Shown: piece after piece, positions 8,062-17,359 of the stretch
Layout of the letters: each line of letters opens with the position of its first letter
How positions within the stretch are numbered: position 1 is the stretch's first letter
Source: Glaciecola nitratireducens FR1064
GTDB lineage: Bacteria > Pseudomonadota > Gammaproteobacteria > Enterobacterales > Alteromonadaceae
Length of the DNA: 64,000 bases
Direction: 5' to 3'
Assembly: GCF_000226565.1 (NCBI RefSeq)
Contig: NC_016041.1
Coordinates: 1,426,001 to 1,490,000, forward strand
Program-made: the position numbers and the translations under genes
The notes under the pieces: model-generated
Database searches by the model: none
Seen by the model: only the letters and a program-made list of their open reading frames with translations
What the model was told of the DNA's origin: nothing

Positions 8062-8871
8062 ATGGCGTTTAAGATGAATAGGGTACTAAAAATAGTGTTT
8101 ACCTGCTGTTGTTTGCTCACGCTATCACTAAATGTGTTGGCTAGGCAAAGCAGCACACTATTTTTAGGCAAATTAGATTTAAGGGCGAAGCCGCCAATTA
8201 CTGAATTAAGTCAAGTGTCGACAGATCTAGCAATTGCAGATGAACCTTACTTCTTCGACCGAACTCATCTTTATTTTACTCAGGTCTTTGAGGCACAAAA
8301 CGACCAGCAAGCGACGGTATTTGTCTGGGATACATCAGCAAAAACGATACGCAGCATTATTCGCTCAAATGAGAGCGGTGCGGCTGCTTCGGACTTACCA
8401 AAGCAATCTGGTCTGTTAGTAATTAGACAAAAGGACAAGGATAGTCCTGAGCTGCGAGCCTTAGATAAAAATGCAAAGCCAGAAAGCTACTTACTCTATC
8501 GCAGTCAAGCAGGAACGACGCAGACGTGGATAAATGCTTATCAGTTTGAAAAGTCACCGTGGTTTCTGTACGTTGAAAATCAGCAAAAAAACCAGTTGAA
8601 AGCTTATAATACAAGGAGTAAGAATACGATAGTGGTTGCACAACTGCCAAAGGGAAGTGAATATTTCTCAGTCAGTTCAACCGGACACGTTATTGCGAGT
8701 GACGGTAGTCAATTGTACCAACGTCAAGTGATTGCTAAAGGGGAGCACCTGCAAGCTGCCGCGGAATGGAAAGCAATGGCGATTGATTCTCCTTTCTGCA
8801 AGTCGGGCGTTAGTAAAACGGCAATTTCACGATATGGTGATATGATTGCGATACTGTGTGATAGCGAATAG
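8062..8871 (+). CDS. Periplasmic protein of unknown function
   Basis: A 269-residue exported protein. The ATG follows the CBS gene's stop directly, with GGAGG a few bases upstream inside the CBS gene. A signal peptide runs to about residue 28 (CCCLLTLSLNVLA). The mature protein has repeated short beta-like stretches such as DRTHLYFTQVF, TVFVWDTSAK, SYLLYRSQAG and WFLYVENQQ, then SEYFSVSSTGHVIASDGSQLYQRQV. This recalls a beta-propeller or WD/YncE-like fold, but I cannot assign a family. It may be part of the operon that leads to the DevBCA-type exporter 119 bp downstream. Confidence 0.65.
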   Translation: MAFKMNRVLKIVFTCCCLLTLSLNVLARQSSTLFLGKLDLRAKPPITELSQVSTDLAIADEPYFFDRTHLYFTQVFEAQNDQQATVFVWDTSAKTIRSIIRSNESGAAASDLPKQSGLLVIRQKDKDSPELRALDKNAKPESYLLYRSQAGTTQTWINAYQFEKSPWFLYVENQQKNQLKAYNTRSKNTIVVAQLPKGSEYFSVSSTGHVIASDGSQLYQRQVIAKGEHLQAAAEWKAMAIDSPFCKSGVSKTAISRYGDMIAILCDSE

Positions 8872-8990
8872 AGCAATAAGCCTTATATTGACAAAAGCGA
8901 TGTTGATAAGTGACTTGGGGAGGATAGTCTCGCGCTTCAAATATTAATGCGAATACTCGGTGCGCAAGTGACATAAATAGAGAGTTTTAA

Positions 8991-10235
8991 ATGGCATCAA
9001 AAAGTGACAAAAAACCGAGCGTTCAATTAGAAACGAAAGCAGATGACGATGCCTTGCCCTTATTGGACAACGGCGTGAAAAACTCAACTAAGGCGGCTAG
9101 TAAGCTTAAGTTCAACCGAAAATTACTATTCGTACCCTTAGTCGTGTTTATTTTTGCAACTGGCGGATTTGTCGGTTTGTATTTCCAACCGCCGGGCCTG
9201 CAGTTTTTCATGAAGGTCACGGGCTTATCGCCGGGTGGCGGCAACAGTCATCCAATTGCTGTTTCTCAGACCAATAATACGCCGCCAAAAAGCTCAGCTG
9301 TAGTCGCTACCATTACAGCGCTCGGTACACTATTGCCGCTGAAAGATGTCTCCGTATTAGCTCCGCCTTATGGCTCCAATGATGCCAGAATTGCTCAGCT
9401 AAATGTACAGGAGGGAGATTATGTTGAAAGTGGTCAAGTTATAGCTGTCATGGATAATATCGGTAAGTTGGAGGCTGAATTAAAAAGCTCACAAGCAGAC
9501 GTTCAGGTTGCTCAAGCCCAACTTGCTCAAATCAAAACAACGGTTGCGAACAATCGGTTAAAGGCTGTCGCCGAAGTAGAACGAATTGAAGCCAATTTTC
9601 AGCAAGCTAAAAATGATTTAGTCAGGGGAAGAGAGCTTAAGAATAATGGGGTGATTACTCAATCTGAGTTAGATCATCTGATTGCTGTTGAGGAGGCGAT
9701 GTCACGAAGCCTTGACAGCGCAAAAGCTAACTTGGCGAATTATCAATATAGCGATATCGAAGGTCAAGCGGATGTTAAGCTAGCAAAAAGTAACGTGTTT
9801 GCAGCCAAATCTAAACTCAATACAAAACAGCAAGATCTGACAAGTGCAACACTGCGAGCACCAACAGATGGTTTTATCATCTCTATTCATTCGAGAGTAG
9901 GTGAACGACCAAGTGATAAGGGTATTGCGACCTTCGGTGATACAAGCCAAATGCAGGCTAAACTTGAAGTATATCAGTCCGATGTGCAGTTTTTGCAATT
10001 GGGTGCTGCGGTCTCTATGCAGTCTGATGCTCTGGGATCAAGGCTATTAACGGGTAAGATTATTCGTATAGGGCTCGAGGTTAGAAAACAGCAACTGATG
10101 GCAGCGTCTCCGGCCGCGAATACTGATGCTCGTATCGTCATTGTGAATGTAGCGCTGGATGCGGAGTCATCTAAACAAGCTTCAAAGTTAAATGGCTTAG
10201 AGATTATTGCAACCATTCAAAGGGTAAGCAACTAG
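8991..10235 (+). CDS. devB: DevB-type ABC exporter membrane fusion protein (HlyD family)
   Basis: A 414-residue adaptor anchored by one TM helix (about residues 45-65, LLFVPLVVFIFATGGFVGLYF). Then come a lipoyl-like half (VQEGDYVESGQVIAVMDN), a long alpha-hairpin (about residues 165-280, rich in Ala, Gln, Lys and Glu), the second lipoyl half (LRAPTDGFIISIHSRVGE) and a beta domain. The order MFP, FtsX-like permease, ATPase and the permease sequence match the cyanobacterial DevBCA glycolipid exporter and its proteobacterial relatives. Its TAG stop overlaps the GTG start of the permease. The substrate here is unknown. The neighbouring MMPL/LolA-like module suggests lipids or envelope compounds, which is inference. 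Confidence 0.85.
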   Translation: MASKSDKKPSVQLETKADDDALPLLDNGVKNSTKAASKLKFNRKLLFVPLVVFIFATGGFVGLYFQPPGLQFFMKVTGLSPGGGNSHPIAVSQTNNTPPKSSAVVATITALGTLLPLKDVSVLAPPYGSNDARIAQLNVQEGDYVESGQVIAVMDNIGKLEAELKSSQADVQVAQAQLAQIKTTVANNRLKAVAEVERIEANFQQAKNDLVRGRELKNNGVITQSELDHLIAVEEAMSRSLDSAKANLANYQYSDIEGQADVKLAKSNVFAAKSKLNTKQQDLTSATLRAPTDGFIISIHSRVGERPSDKGIATFGDTSQMQAKLEVYQSDVQFLQLGAAVSMQSDALGSRLLTGKIIRIGLEVRKQQLMAASPAANTDARIVIVNVALDAESSKQASKLNGLEIIATIQRVSN

Positions 10236-11419
10236 TGCTCAAGTTATTGAGTAATCTGCTAGGGCGTACGCCAATCGGTTGGCTGCAACTTAGCCACAAT
10301 AGAACACGCATGCTAGCTGCTATTTTTGGTGTTGCATTTGCAAACGTGCTGGTCTTTGTGCAGTTGGGTATTATCGGTGCGTTCAATACCAGTATCAAAA
10401 TGACTTATAAACCGTTTATTGCTGATATCATCATTTCATCAAGTAATGCCAACACATTTTCGGATGGTTCATCAATATCCCGTCGGTATATGTATCAAAG
10501 CCTCTCAAATCCTGATATTGAAGCTGCAGCAGCCGTTTACGTTGGTCTGCTGAGTTGGAATATGCCAAATGGAAAAGCTGCCAGCATGCAGGTTTATGGT
10601 GTACCTCCAGAATCAATGGCCTTTATCGAAAGCAGTTTGCGCGAGAGTATGGCAAGGATCACGCTGCAAAATACCCTGCTAATTGACAGCAAAACCAGAG
10701 GATTAGACAAGCAAACGCTGAGTACATTACTTGATAGTAATAAGTCTATTGAAATGAATAATATTGCTTTAACCTTGGCTGGAACGGTAGTTATCGGCAG
10801 TGGGTTCGGTGCTGACGGTACTCTCTTCGTCTCAGATCAAACATTTTTGAGACTCTTTCCAAAGCAAGAGGGAGGAACGCCATCGCACATCCTGCTTAAA
10901 ACTAAATCAAACAACAATAGTGCTGATAAGCTTACTTCGATCGTTACTAACCTGAGAGTAAGTTTAGGCAATGATGATATTCAAGTTCACTCCATTGAAG
11001 AGCGTATAAATGACGATGTGACGTATCAAATGACCAAGCGGCCCGTGGGGGTCATATTTGGCTTTGGCGTGTTTATCGGTGTTTTAGTAGGAGTCGTCAT
11101 TGTGTATCAGGTTTTATCCACAGATGTTGCTGATCATCTAAAAGAGTATGCGACCTTCAAATCGATGGGCTATGAAAACCGATTTTTTTACAGCGTTATA
11201 ACCGAACAAGCGGTTTTATTAGGATGTATTGGTTTTATTCCTGGCTCATTGCTCGCTATGTTAATTTATGCACTAATGACCATGGCGACTGGTTTGCCTG
11301 TAAGTATGGAATGGTCGCGCATGTTTATTGTTTTATTCGGCACCATTATCGCTTGTATGATTTCTGGTTTTATTGCCACGCGCCGACTCAAGTCAGCCGA
11401 TCCGGCAGAGTTGTTTTAA
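10235..11419 (+). CDS. devC: DevC-type ABC exporter permease (FtsX/MacB-like)
   Basis: A 394-residue permease starting at GTG, which overlaps the previous stop by one base (TAGTG). It has the DevC layout. TM1 is at about residues 25-47 (RMLAAIFGVAFANVLVFVQLG). A large periplasmic domain spans about 50-265. Three C-terminal TM helices (about 270-297, 325-350 and 358-380) contain the FtsX-type pattern HLKEYATFKSMGYENRFF. The stop is one base before the ATPase start. It partners the adaptor and the ATPase and would act by the mechanotransmission scheme known for MacB/FtsX-type exporters, handing substrate to a TolC-like channel not encoded here. Confidence 0.86.
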   Translation: MLKLLSNLLGRTPIGWLQLSHNRTRMLAAIFGVAFANVLVFVQLGIIGAFNTSIKMTYKPFIADIIISSSNANTFSDGSSISRRYMYQSLSNPDIEAAAAVYVGLLSWNMPNGKAASMQVYGVPPESMAFIESSLRESMARITLQNTLLIDSKTRGLDKQTLSTLLDSNKSIEMNNIALTLAGTVVIGSGFGADGTLFVSDQTFLRLFPKQEGGTPSHILLKTKSNNNSADKLTSIVTNLRVSLGNDDIQVHSIEERINDDVTYQMTKRPVGVIFGFGVFIGVLVGVVIVYQVLSTDVADHLKEYATFKSMGYENRFFYSVITEQAVLLGCIGFIPGSLLAMLIYALMTMATGLPVSMEWSRMFIVLFGTIIACMISGFIATRRLKSADPAELF

Positions 11420-11420
11420 G

Positions 11421-12116
11421 ATGAATTCAGAAAACGCCCCAATTATCGTAAAAAATCTCGACTATTGGTTTGGTGAAGGCGAGGCAAAGAAACAAGCTCT
11501 TTTTGATATTAATCTAGACATCCACACTGGCAGTTTGACGGCTCTTATGGGGCCTTCAGGATCTGGAAAAACAACGTTGCTAACCTTAATGGCCTGCTTG
11601 CGGACATTGCAATGCGGCAGTGTGAGGTTGTTGGGTAACGAACTGTTTGCGATGACTGAGCAGCAGCAAGTTATTATTCGTCGTAAATTAGGATTTATTT
11701 TTCAAGCGCATAACTTACACGAAAGCCTTAGTGCTCTTGAAAACGTACTGATTGGTTTGCAAGTTCATGGTGGTGGTGACCCGCAAAAGCAAAAAAAAGC
11801 GGCAAGACATGTTTTAAGTATCTTAGGCTTGTCAGAACGCATAGATTATTTGCCAATGAACTTGTCTGGAGGTCAAAAGCAGAGAGTTGCTATTGCAAGA
11901 GCACTCGTTGCTAATCCACAAGTCATTTTTGCGGACGAACCCACTGCTGCACTCGACAAAGATTCTGGTAGGCAGGTGGTTGAGATTATTAAAAGATTAG
12001 GTACTCAACGACGCACCACAACCCTTATGGTCACTCACGATAATCGTATATTAGACCTTGCGGATAGAATAATCACGATGGAAGATGGTGCGATAGTGTC
12101 TGATGAAAAGACTTAA
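11421..12116 (+). CDS. devA: DevA-type ABC exporter ATP-binding protein (LolD/MacB-like)
   Basis: A 231-residue ATPase. The start at 11421, one base after the permease stop, gives the usual N-terminus (IIVKNLDYWFGEGEAKKQAL); an upstream in-frame start would overlap the permease. Walker A GPSGSGKT is at residues 44-51. The Q-loop (GFIFQAHNL), signature LSGGQKQR, Walker B VIFADEPTAALD and switch-loop His (VTHDNR) are all present, so it should be active. The FxExxAKK-type segment before strand 3 is typical of DevA. It is the last gene of the devBCA-like operon, followed by an inverted repeat at 12176-12221. Confidence 0.9.
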   Translation: MNSENAPIIVKNLDYWFGEGEAKKQALFDINLDIHTGSLTALMGPSGSGKTTLLTLMACLRTLQCGSVRLLGNELFAMTEQQQVIIRRKLGFIFQAHNLHESLSALENVLIGLQVHGGGDPQKQKKAARHVLSILGLSERIDYLPMNLSGGQKQRVAIARALVANPQVIFADEPTAALDKDSGRQVVEIIKRLGTQRRTTTLMVTHDNRILDLADRIITMEDGAIVSDEKT

Positions 12117-12175
12117 GCTCAGCCGATAGGGATCAGAACTCAACAAATAGGAGCGTTGGCTCATTATTCCAAAAC

Positions 12176-12221
12176 TAAGCCTAAGTTGATTATTGAAGTA
12201 AATTTTTAGCGCTTAGGCTTA
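12176..12221. repeat. Perfect 10-bp inverted repeat with 26-bp spacer
   Basis: TAAGCCTAAG at 12176-12185 and CTTAGGCTTA at 12212-12221. It could be a terminator stem for devBCA, although no T-run follows. It could equally be an upstream activator site for the sigma-54 promoter match about 80-125 bp downstream. Confidence 0.5.
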
Positions 12222-12299
12222 CACGTGTTTCTTCGAATTCTCTTTTTTTCTAATTAGATCAATATCTTAAAATAACAATTTTGACATTTTACCGCATGT

Positions 12300-12315
12300 T
12301 GGCGCGTATTTTGCG
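12300..12315 (+). promoter_or_regulatory. Sigma-54 (-24/-12) promoter candidate for the MMPL module
   Basis: TGGCGCG-TATT-TTGCG: it matches the TGGCACG-N4-TTGCW consensus with GG and GC at the correct spacing and two minor deviations. It ends 38 bp before the preferred ATG at 12353, which supports that start over an upstream TTG at 12281 that would precede the promoter. Confidence 0.55.
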
Positions 12316-12352
12316 TTACACTTTGCAGTTGTTAGTAAAATTGAATGAAAAC

Positions 12353-14887
12353 ATGAAAAATATCGCTAAAAAATTGGTCCATTTTTGCACGCAAAAACCG
12401 AAAATTGTCTACGCTGTGTTGTTGCTTTTAGCCGTGGTTTTTACAGCACAAATACCGCGTATAAAAATCGACACAGACCCAGAAAACATGCTGTCTGCGG
12501 AGCATCCAGCACGAGTGTTTCACAACGAAGTAAAAACACGCTTTGCGATGCACGACTCGATCGTTGTTGGTATAGTCGATACCAAGACTGAAAATGGTGT
12601 GTTTACACCGGCGTCGTTGACTGACATATATGACATAACAGAGTCAATATTGTCAATTGACGGCGTTGTTTCTGCCGACCTTATGTCGATTTCAACCGTC
12701 GATAACATCTCCCAGTCTGAATCTGGAACGATTAGGTTCGAGTGGATGATGGACAAACCGCCTTCCAACCTCGATGAAAGTAAAAAAATTCGAAACTATC
12801 TTGAGAGACTGCCCCTACTGCAAGACACCTTAGTGTCTCAGAATGGCAAAGCTGCAGCCATTTATGTTCCTATCAAAGACAAAAATGAAAGCTACAACAT
12901 TGCCGAGCAAATCAGAGCGAATATAAATAAGTTGGAAGGAAGTGCCGACTGGTATATCACCGGTTTACCCGTTGCTGAAGACCAGTTTGGCGTTGAGATG
13001 TTTATTCAAATGGGTATTTCTGCACCACTCGCCGGACTCACCATTTTTATATTGTTATTTTTCTTTTTCAGAAATATACCTCTAATTATTGCGCCGATGG
13101 TTGTTGCCATGGCCACCGTTATGATCACTATGGGGGCACTCATAGGTATGGGCTATACGGTACACATCATGTCCTCTATGATTGCAATCTTCTTGATGCC
13201 TATCGCGGTTGTTGATTCTGTGCATATTCTTTCTGAGTTCAGCGACCGCCATAAACCAGGAGCAGATCTCAAGGAAACGATAGAAGAGGTTGTAGGCCAC
13301 TTATTTACGCCCATGTTATATACCTCTGTTACCTCATCCGTTGGTTTTTATTCGCTTATGCTTACGCCCATCCCGCCAGTGCAAATATTCGGCGCGTTTG
13401 TTGGAAGCGGTATATTGCTTGCGTTTGTGATCACAATAACATTTATGCCATCTTATCTTTCACGCATGAACGATGCGTCATTGGACAAGCTGCAATTGGT
13501 CATGCACTCGTCGGAAGGCGGCAGTCGCATTGCTAAAGTGGCTAAATTTTTGGGTGGTTTTGCGCTCAGGTTTAAAGCATCATTAGTCATAGGGTTTGCT
13601 ATCGTTTTTGCCATTTCGGTATGGGGAATAACCCAAATTCAAATAAACGACAATCCCGTTCGTTGGTTCAAGCAAGATCATGAAATCCGAGTTGCCGACA
13701 AAGTGCTTAACGAAAACTTTGCGGGAACGTATGACGCTTATGTTGTTCTAAGTTCTAGTAATACGCTGATGTCGCTTAAAGATTTATTGGCTACAGATAA
13801 ACCAGCTAGTTTAAGTGATTGGGCTGCAGAGCAACTTACTCAATTATCTGGACAACCTATGAGTGAGCAGTATCAGCAGCTATTGCTTAATATTGACGAC
13901 AAGTTGTTCTCAGAAGTTTCTGATGCAGAGGCAGATTACTTGAATGCGACACTCGTAAATGCAGAGTCGGCGTTGAGTCAATCGAAAGCCTTTCAGTCGC
14001 CCGAACTACTTACTTATGTTGAATCGCTGCAAGATTATTTGAAAGCATCGGGATTGGTTGGCAAATCAAATTCACTTGCCGATGTGGTTAAAGTGGTTAA
14101 TAGAGAGTTAAGATCGGGAGAAGAGAAAGACTATGCGTTGCCTAACTCTCCTCAGGCTGTTGCACAAACGCTTCTGCAGTATCAGTCATCGCATCGACCA
14201 AATGATCTCTGGCACTTTGTCACCCCGGACTATCAATCAACGCTCATTTGGCTGCAAATGACTTCGGGCGATAATCAGGATATGAGCCAGGTTATTGCGC
14301 TGGTCGATGAGTTCATGACGCAGCAGCCTCTGCCGCAAAATGTTCAATTAGACTGGGCTGGCAAGGCTTATTTAAACGTCGTTTGGCAGGACAATATGGT
14401 CGCTGGGATGCTTGATAGTTTAGTCGGTGCATTCGTGATTGTATTTATCATGATGGTACTGTTGTTCCGCTCCTTGGTATTTGGTGTGTTGGCGATGCTT
14501 CCGCTCACTATCACAATCACCTTTATTTACGGTTTAATTGGTATTATCGGAAAAGATTACGACATGCCAATTGCTGTGCTGTCTGCATTGACTCTGGGTC
14601 TGTCGGTTGATTTTGCAATCCACTTTTTGGAAAGGGCACGCGAAGTATATAAACAAACCAACGATATAAAACAAACTTTTACTGTGATGTTCGATGAACC
14701 TGCAACGGCGATTACTCGCAACGCATTAGTCATTGCGCTTGGCTTTACGCCACTGCTATTCGCACCCTTGGTTCCTTACATCACGGTCGGCATATTTTTA
14801 GCAAGTATAATGGCGATATCTGCTTTAGTAACACTGTTAATTTTGCCTGCAGTGATGACTATGGGCAAACGAATAGTCTTCAAGTAA
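12353..14887 (+). CDS. MMPL/RND family exporter (transenvelope lipid transporter-like)
   Basis: An 844-residue inner-membrane protein with the two-fold MMPL/HpnN-type layout. TM1 is at about residues 15-35. A periplasmic domain is followed by five TM helices (about 215-365), then a second repeat with TM near 410-430, a second periplasmic domain and five more TM helices near the end. It contains FLMPIAVVDSVHILSEF and LGLSVDFAIHFLERA, the TM4/TM10 proton-relay type motifs of MMPL proteins. The start was chosen at MKNIAKK because the sigma-54 promoter match lies upstream of it. With the downstream LolA-like and barrel genes it forms a probable export route for lipids or hydrophobic compounds; the substrate is unknown. 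Confidence 0.85.
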   Translation: MKNIAKKLVHFCTQKPKIVYAVLLLLAVVFTAQIPRIKIDTDPENMLSAEHPARVFHNEVKTRFAMHDSIVVGIVDTKTENGVFTPASLTDIYDITESILSIDGVVSADLMSISTVDNISQSESGTIRFEWMMDKPPSNLDESKKIRNYLERLPLLQDTLVSQNGKAAAIYVPIKDKNESYNIAEQIRANINKLEGSADWYITGLPVAEDQFGVEMFIQMGISAPLAGLTIFILLFFFFRNIPLIIAPMVVAMATVMITMGALIGMGYTVHIMSSMIAIFLMPIAVVDSVHILSEFSDRHKPGADLKETIEEVVGHLFTPMLYTSVTSSVGFYSLMLTPIPPVQIFGAFVGSGILLAFVITITFMPSYLSRMNDASLDKLQLVMHSSEGGSRIAKVAKFLGGFALRFKASLVIGFAIVFAISVWGITQIQINDNPVRWFKQDHEIRVADKVLNENFAGTYDAYVVLSSSNTLMSLKDLLATDKPASLSDWAAEQLTQLSGQPMSEQYQQLLLNIDDKLFSEVSDAEADYLNATLVNAESALSQSKAFQSPELLTYVESLQDYLKASGLVGKSNSLADVVKVVNRELRSGEEKDYALPNSPQAVAQTLLQYQSSHRPNDLWHFVTPDYQSTLIWLQMTSGDNQDMSQVIALVDEFMTQQPLPQNVQLDWAGKAYLNVVWQDNMVAGMLDSLVGAFVIVFIMMVLLFRSLVFGVLAMLPLTITITFIYGLIGIIGKDYDMPIAVLSALTLGLSVDFAIHFLERAREVYKQTNDIKQTFTVMFDEPATAITRNALVIALGFTPLLFAPLVPYITVGIFLASIMAISALVTLLILPAVMTMGKRIVFK

Positions 14888-14900
14888 ATAAGGAATCCAG

Positions 14901-15722
14901 ATGATGTTAAAGAGAATTAAAACGATAAATAAAATAGCTAGCTTTGTGGCCGCGAGCTTGGCGCTATTGGCAGCAGTGCCGCTCCAAGCTGCTAGTATTG
15001 ATGTATCAAGTATCGTAAAAAATGCAGAAAAAGCGGCGTATTACAGTGGCAAAGACGGCCGCTCGGATGCAAGGATGATGATTGTTGATGCTCAGGGCCG
15101 AAAACAAATGCGCCAATTTACTGTATTGCGCCGAGATGTAGAAGATAACGGCGACCAACAAATGATGGTGTTTTTCGAAAGACCTGCTGATGTTAAAGAC
15201 ACTGTCTTTAGAGTCGAAAAACACGTTGATTTGGCGATAGAAGACGATCGATGGTTATATTTACCTGCACTTGATTTAGTTAAGCGCATTTCTTCAGGCG
15301 ACAAACGTACGTCTTTTGTAGGCTCTCATTTTTTCTATGAAGATGTGTCTGGTCGTGCTATTTCGGAAGATAACTTTGTGTTACAAGAAGATACTGAGGC
15401 AGCATACATATTAAAAGCCACCCCCAAAGCGCCCGAGACCGTTGAGTTTGCGTATTACGTTGTTACCATCGATAAGAAGACTAACTTACCAATTTTGATA
15501 GATTTCTTTAAATCGAATAACGATAACTATCGTCGAGTAGAAGCGGTGAAAATTGAAGAAATACAGGGTTTCCCCACAGTTGTTCGCTCTAAAGTAAGCG
15601 ACCTTGAAAGCGGTGCCTATACCCTCATGGAGTTTCGCAATATCAACTTCGATCTTGGCTTAGTCGATGATGTGTTTACTGAGCGCAGTTTGCGTAATCC
15701 GCCGCGTGAATGGTTAAACTAA
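14901..15722 (+). CDS. Outer-membrane lipoprotein-sorting-like periplasmic protein (LolA-like)
   Basis: A 273-residue protein with a signal peptide (cleavage near PLQAAS, about residue 30). The mature part resembles the LolA-like family often encoded beside MMPL transporters. Its features are DGRSDARMMIVDAQGRKQMRQFTVLRR, VFFERPADVKDTVFRVEKH, a DRWLYLPALDLVKRIS strand and SFVGSHFFYEDVSGR. Such proteins have an unclosed beta-barrel that shields a hydrophobic ligand. AAGGAATCC precedes two consecutive ATGs. It begins 13 bp after the MMPL gene and ends one base before the barrel gene, so the three form one operon. A role in shuttling a lipid across the periplasm is inference. Confidence 0.82.
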   Translation: MMLKRIKTINKIASFVAASLALLAAVPLQAASIDVSSIVKNAEKAAYYSGKDGRSDARMMIVDAQGRKQMRQFTVLRRDVEDNGDQQMMVFFERPADVKDTVFRVEKHVDLAIEDDRWLYLPALDLVKRISSGDKRTSFVGSHFFYEDVSGRAISEDNFVLQEDTEAAYILKATPKAPETVEFAYYVVTIDKKTNLPILIDFFKSNNDNYRRVEAVKIEEIQGFPTVVRSKVSDLESGAYTLMEFRNINFDLGLVDDVFTERSLRNPPREWLN

Positions 15723-15723
15723 G

Positions 15724-17040
15724 ATGGAAAACGTTTTTTCTGCATTTATCCTGTCATTTGGAGTAGCCAGCGTAAGCTTATCAGGTGTTGCGTTAGCTCA
15801 AGAGACCGAGTGGGACATGGACGAGTGGGGTGAAGAAGAGAAAGCGCCTAAAAGCTTCTCTGGCTTTGTAGAGCTAGCTGCGGGTGTTCGTCTATCATCC
15901 GACCCTGTCATAAATACTGACAAGACGCTGGCTGACTTAAGAGCTCAATTACAGTGGGATAAAGACTTCGAAGCGTCCCGAGTTAAGTTTACCGCAGACC
16001 TGTATTATGATGGTGTGCTTGACCAAACAAAACTACAAATAAGGGAGCTAGCTTGGCAAGGCAGCTTAGACTCAATCGTTTCCTTGGGGGAATGGAGTAA
16101 AAAGTTTGATATTAAAGTCGGTCAACAAGTTCTGACTTGGGGTACAGGTGATTACGTATTTCTGAATGACTTATTCCCGAAAGACTTTCAGTCGTTTTTT
16201 GCAGGCCGAGACGATGATTATTTGAAGGCGCCATCGCTGGCAGCAAAAGTATCAGGCTTTTTTGATTGGGCTAACGTCGACGCTGTGATAACACCAAAGT
16301 TTAGCCCTGACAACTATATCAATGGTGACTATTTTTCGTTCTTTTCGCCTTTTGCAGGTGCTAACGTAGCGCCGGGATTCGAGGTTTCATCACCCAACAA
16401 ACCAAGCTCGCCTGAATATGCCTTGCGTGTATACAAAACGATAGGTTCAACAGAATATGCGGTTTATGCCTATGACGGGTTTCATAAATCGCCGGCTAGT
16501 TTTACTGAGTTTGGTGAACCGTATTTTTCTGGCTTAAGAGTATATGGCGCTAGCGCTATTACGCCTTTTGCCAGCGGCTTATTAAATATGGAAATGGCTT
16601 ACTATGATTCAAAGGACGATGCACAAGGCCGCGATCCTTTAGTGCCCAACAGTCAATCGCGCTGGCTTGTCGGCTATGAACAAGAGTTGGTGAAAAACTT
16701 AACCGGCAGCGCACAGCTATATGTAGAGCGAATGAGCAATTTTGATGCATTAAAAGCAAGCTCACTCACGCCAGAGTTCGATCCGAACAAAAGCCGTGTT
16801 TTATTCACGCAGCGTCTTATGTATAGAGCACTACAGCAAACACTGACCTTGAACGCGTTCAACTTTTATTCCACGAGTGATGAGGATGGTTATTTAAAAC
16901 TAAGCGCAGATTATAGTCCCGTTGATCAGTGGCAGCTATCTGGCGGGTTTAACGTGTTTTATGGTAAGGAACGATTTAGCTTCTTCAATCAATTTGAAGA
17001 TGCCAGCAACGCATTCGTAAGGTTCAAATATTATTATTAA
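15724..17040 (+). CDS. Outer-membrane beta-barrel protein, third gene of the MMPL module (DUF1302-like)
   Basis: A 438-residue exported protein with a signal peptide ending GVALA (residue 25). A short acidic linker (TEWDMDEWGEEE) is followed by a long series of beta-strands. It includes KVGQQVLTWGTGDYVFLNDLFPKD, the kind of sequence seen in DUF1302-like outer-membrane proteins, and ends with FVRFKYYY, an aromatic-terminated final strand typical of barrel proteins. The start lies one base after the LolA-like stop. With the inner-membrane MMPL protein and the periplasmic LolA-like protein it would complete a path from inner to outer membrane. The family assignment is from pattern recognition and only moderately certain. 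Confidence 0.75.
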   Translation: MENVFSAFILSFGVASVSLSGVALAQETEWDMDEWGEEEKAPKSFSGFVELAAGVRLSSDPVINTDKTLADLRAQLQWDKDFEASRVKFTADLYYDGVLDQTKLQIRELAWQGSLDSIVSLGEWSKKFDIKVGQQVLTWGTGDYVFLNDLFPKDFQSFFAGRDDDYLKAPSLAAKVSGFFDWANVDAVITPKFSPDNYINGDYFSFFSPFAGANVAPGFEVSSPNKPSSPEYALRVYKTIGSTEYAVYAYDGFHKSPASFTEFGEPYFSGLRVYGASAITPFASGLLNMEMAYYDSKDDAQGRDPLVPNSQSRWLVGYEQELVKNLTGSAQLYVERMSNFDALKASSLTPEFDPNKSRVLFTQRLMYRALQQTLTLNAFNFYSTSDEDGYLKLSADYSPVDQWQLSGGFNVFYGKERFSFFNQFEDASNAFVRFKYYY

Positions 17041-17125
17041 CGACATTGAATAAAAAACTCATGAGTTTACTCAATTAAGTAGCAGAAAACATAATTTATA
17101 AACTAGGCTTTATTTAGGAGGTAGC

Positions 17126-17341
17126 ATGTCAGCAGAAAGAGCGTTAACTGCATTTGCAGGATTTATGGTATTGGTGTCTATTGCACTAACGGTGTGGGTT
17201 CACCCTAACTTTGTTTGGTTTACGGCTTTTATAGGCGTAAATTTATTTCAACAAAGTTTTACGGGTTTCTGCCCAGCCACTATTATTTTGCGTAAAGTGT
17301 TCGGTCTTAAAACTGAAAAAGAATTGGCTTTAAAGCAATAA
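17126..17341 (+). CDS. DUF2892 family inner-membrane protein (YgaP TM-domain-like)
   Basis: A 71-residue protein with two TM helices (about residues 8-28 and 30-50) and the family hallmark FTGFCPATIILRKVFG around residues 47-62. Related domains are fused to rhodanese in E. coli YgaP and often lie beside sulfide-oxidation genes. AGGAGGT is 4 bp upstream of the ATG, an ideal ribosome site. It lies convergent to fisR and next to the sulfide regulon, so a role in sulfur metabolism is plausible but inferred. A rho-independent terminator follows at 17417-17453. Confidence 0.85.
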   Translation: MSAERALTAFAGFMVLVSIALTVWVHPNFVWFTAFIGVNLFQQSFTGFCPATIILRKVFGLKTEKELALKQ

Positions 17342-17359
17342 TAAGCATTGATAAAAGAC

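Noticed and set aside
12281-12286. TTGACA as a sigma-70 -35 element for the MMPL gene
   Set aside because: No matching -10 at 16-18 bp; the nearby TGGCGCG/TTGC pair fits sigma-54 better. It also falls at an alternative TTG start that was not chosen.
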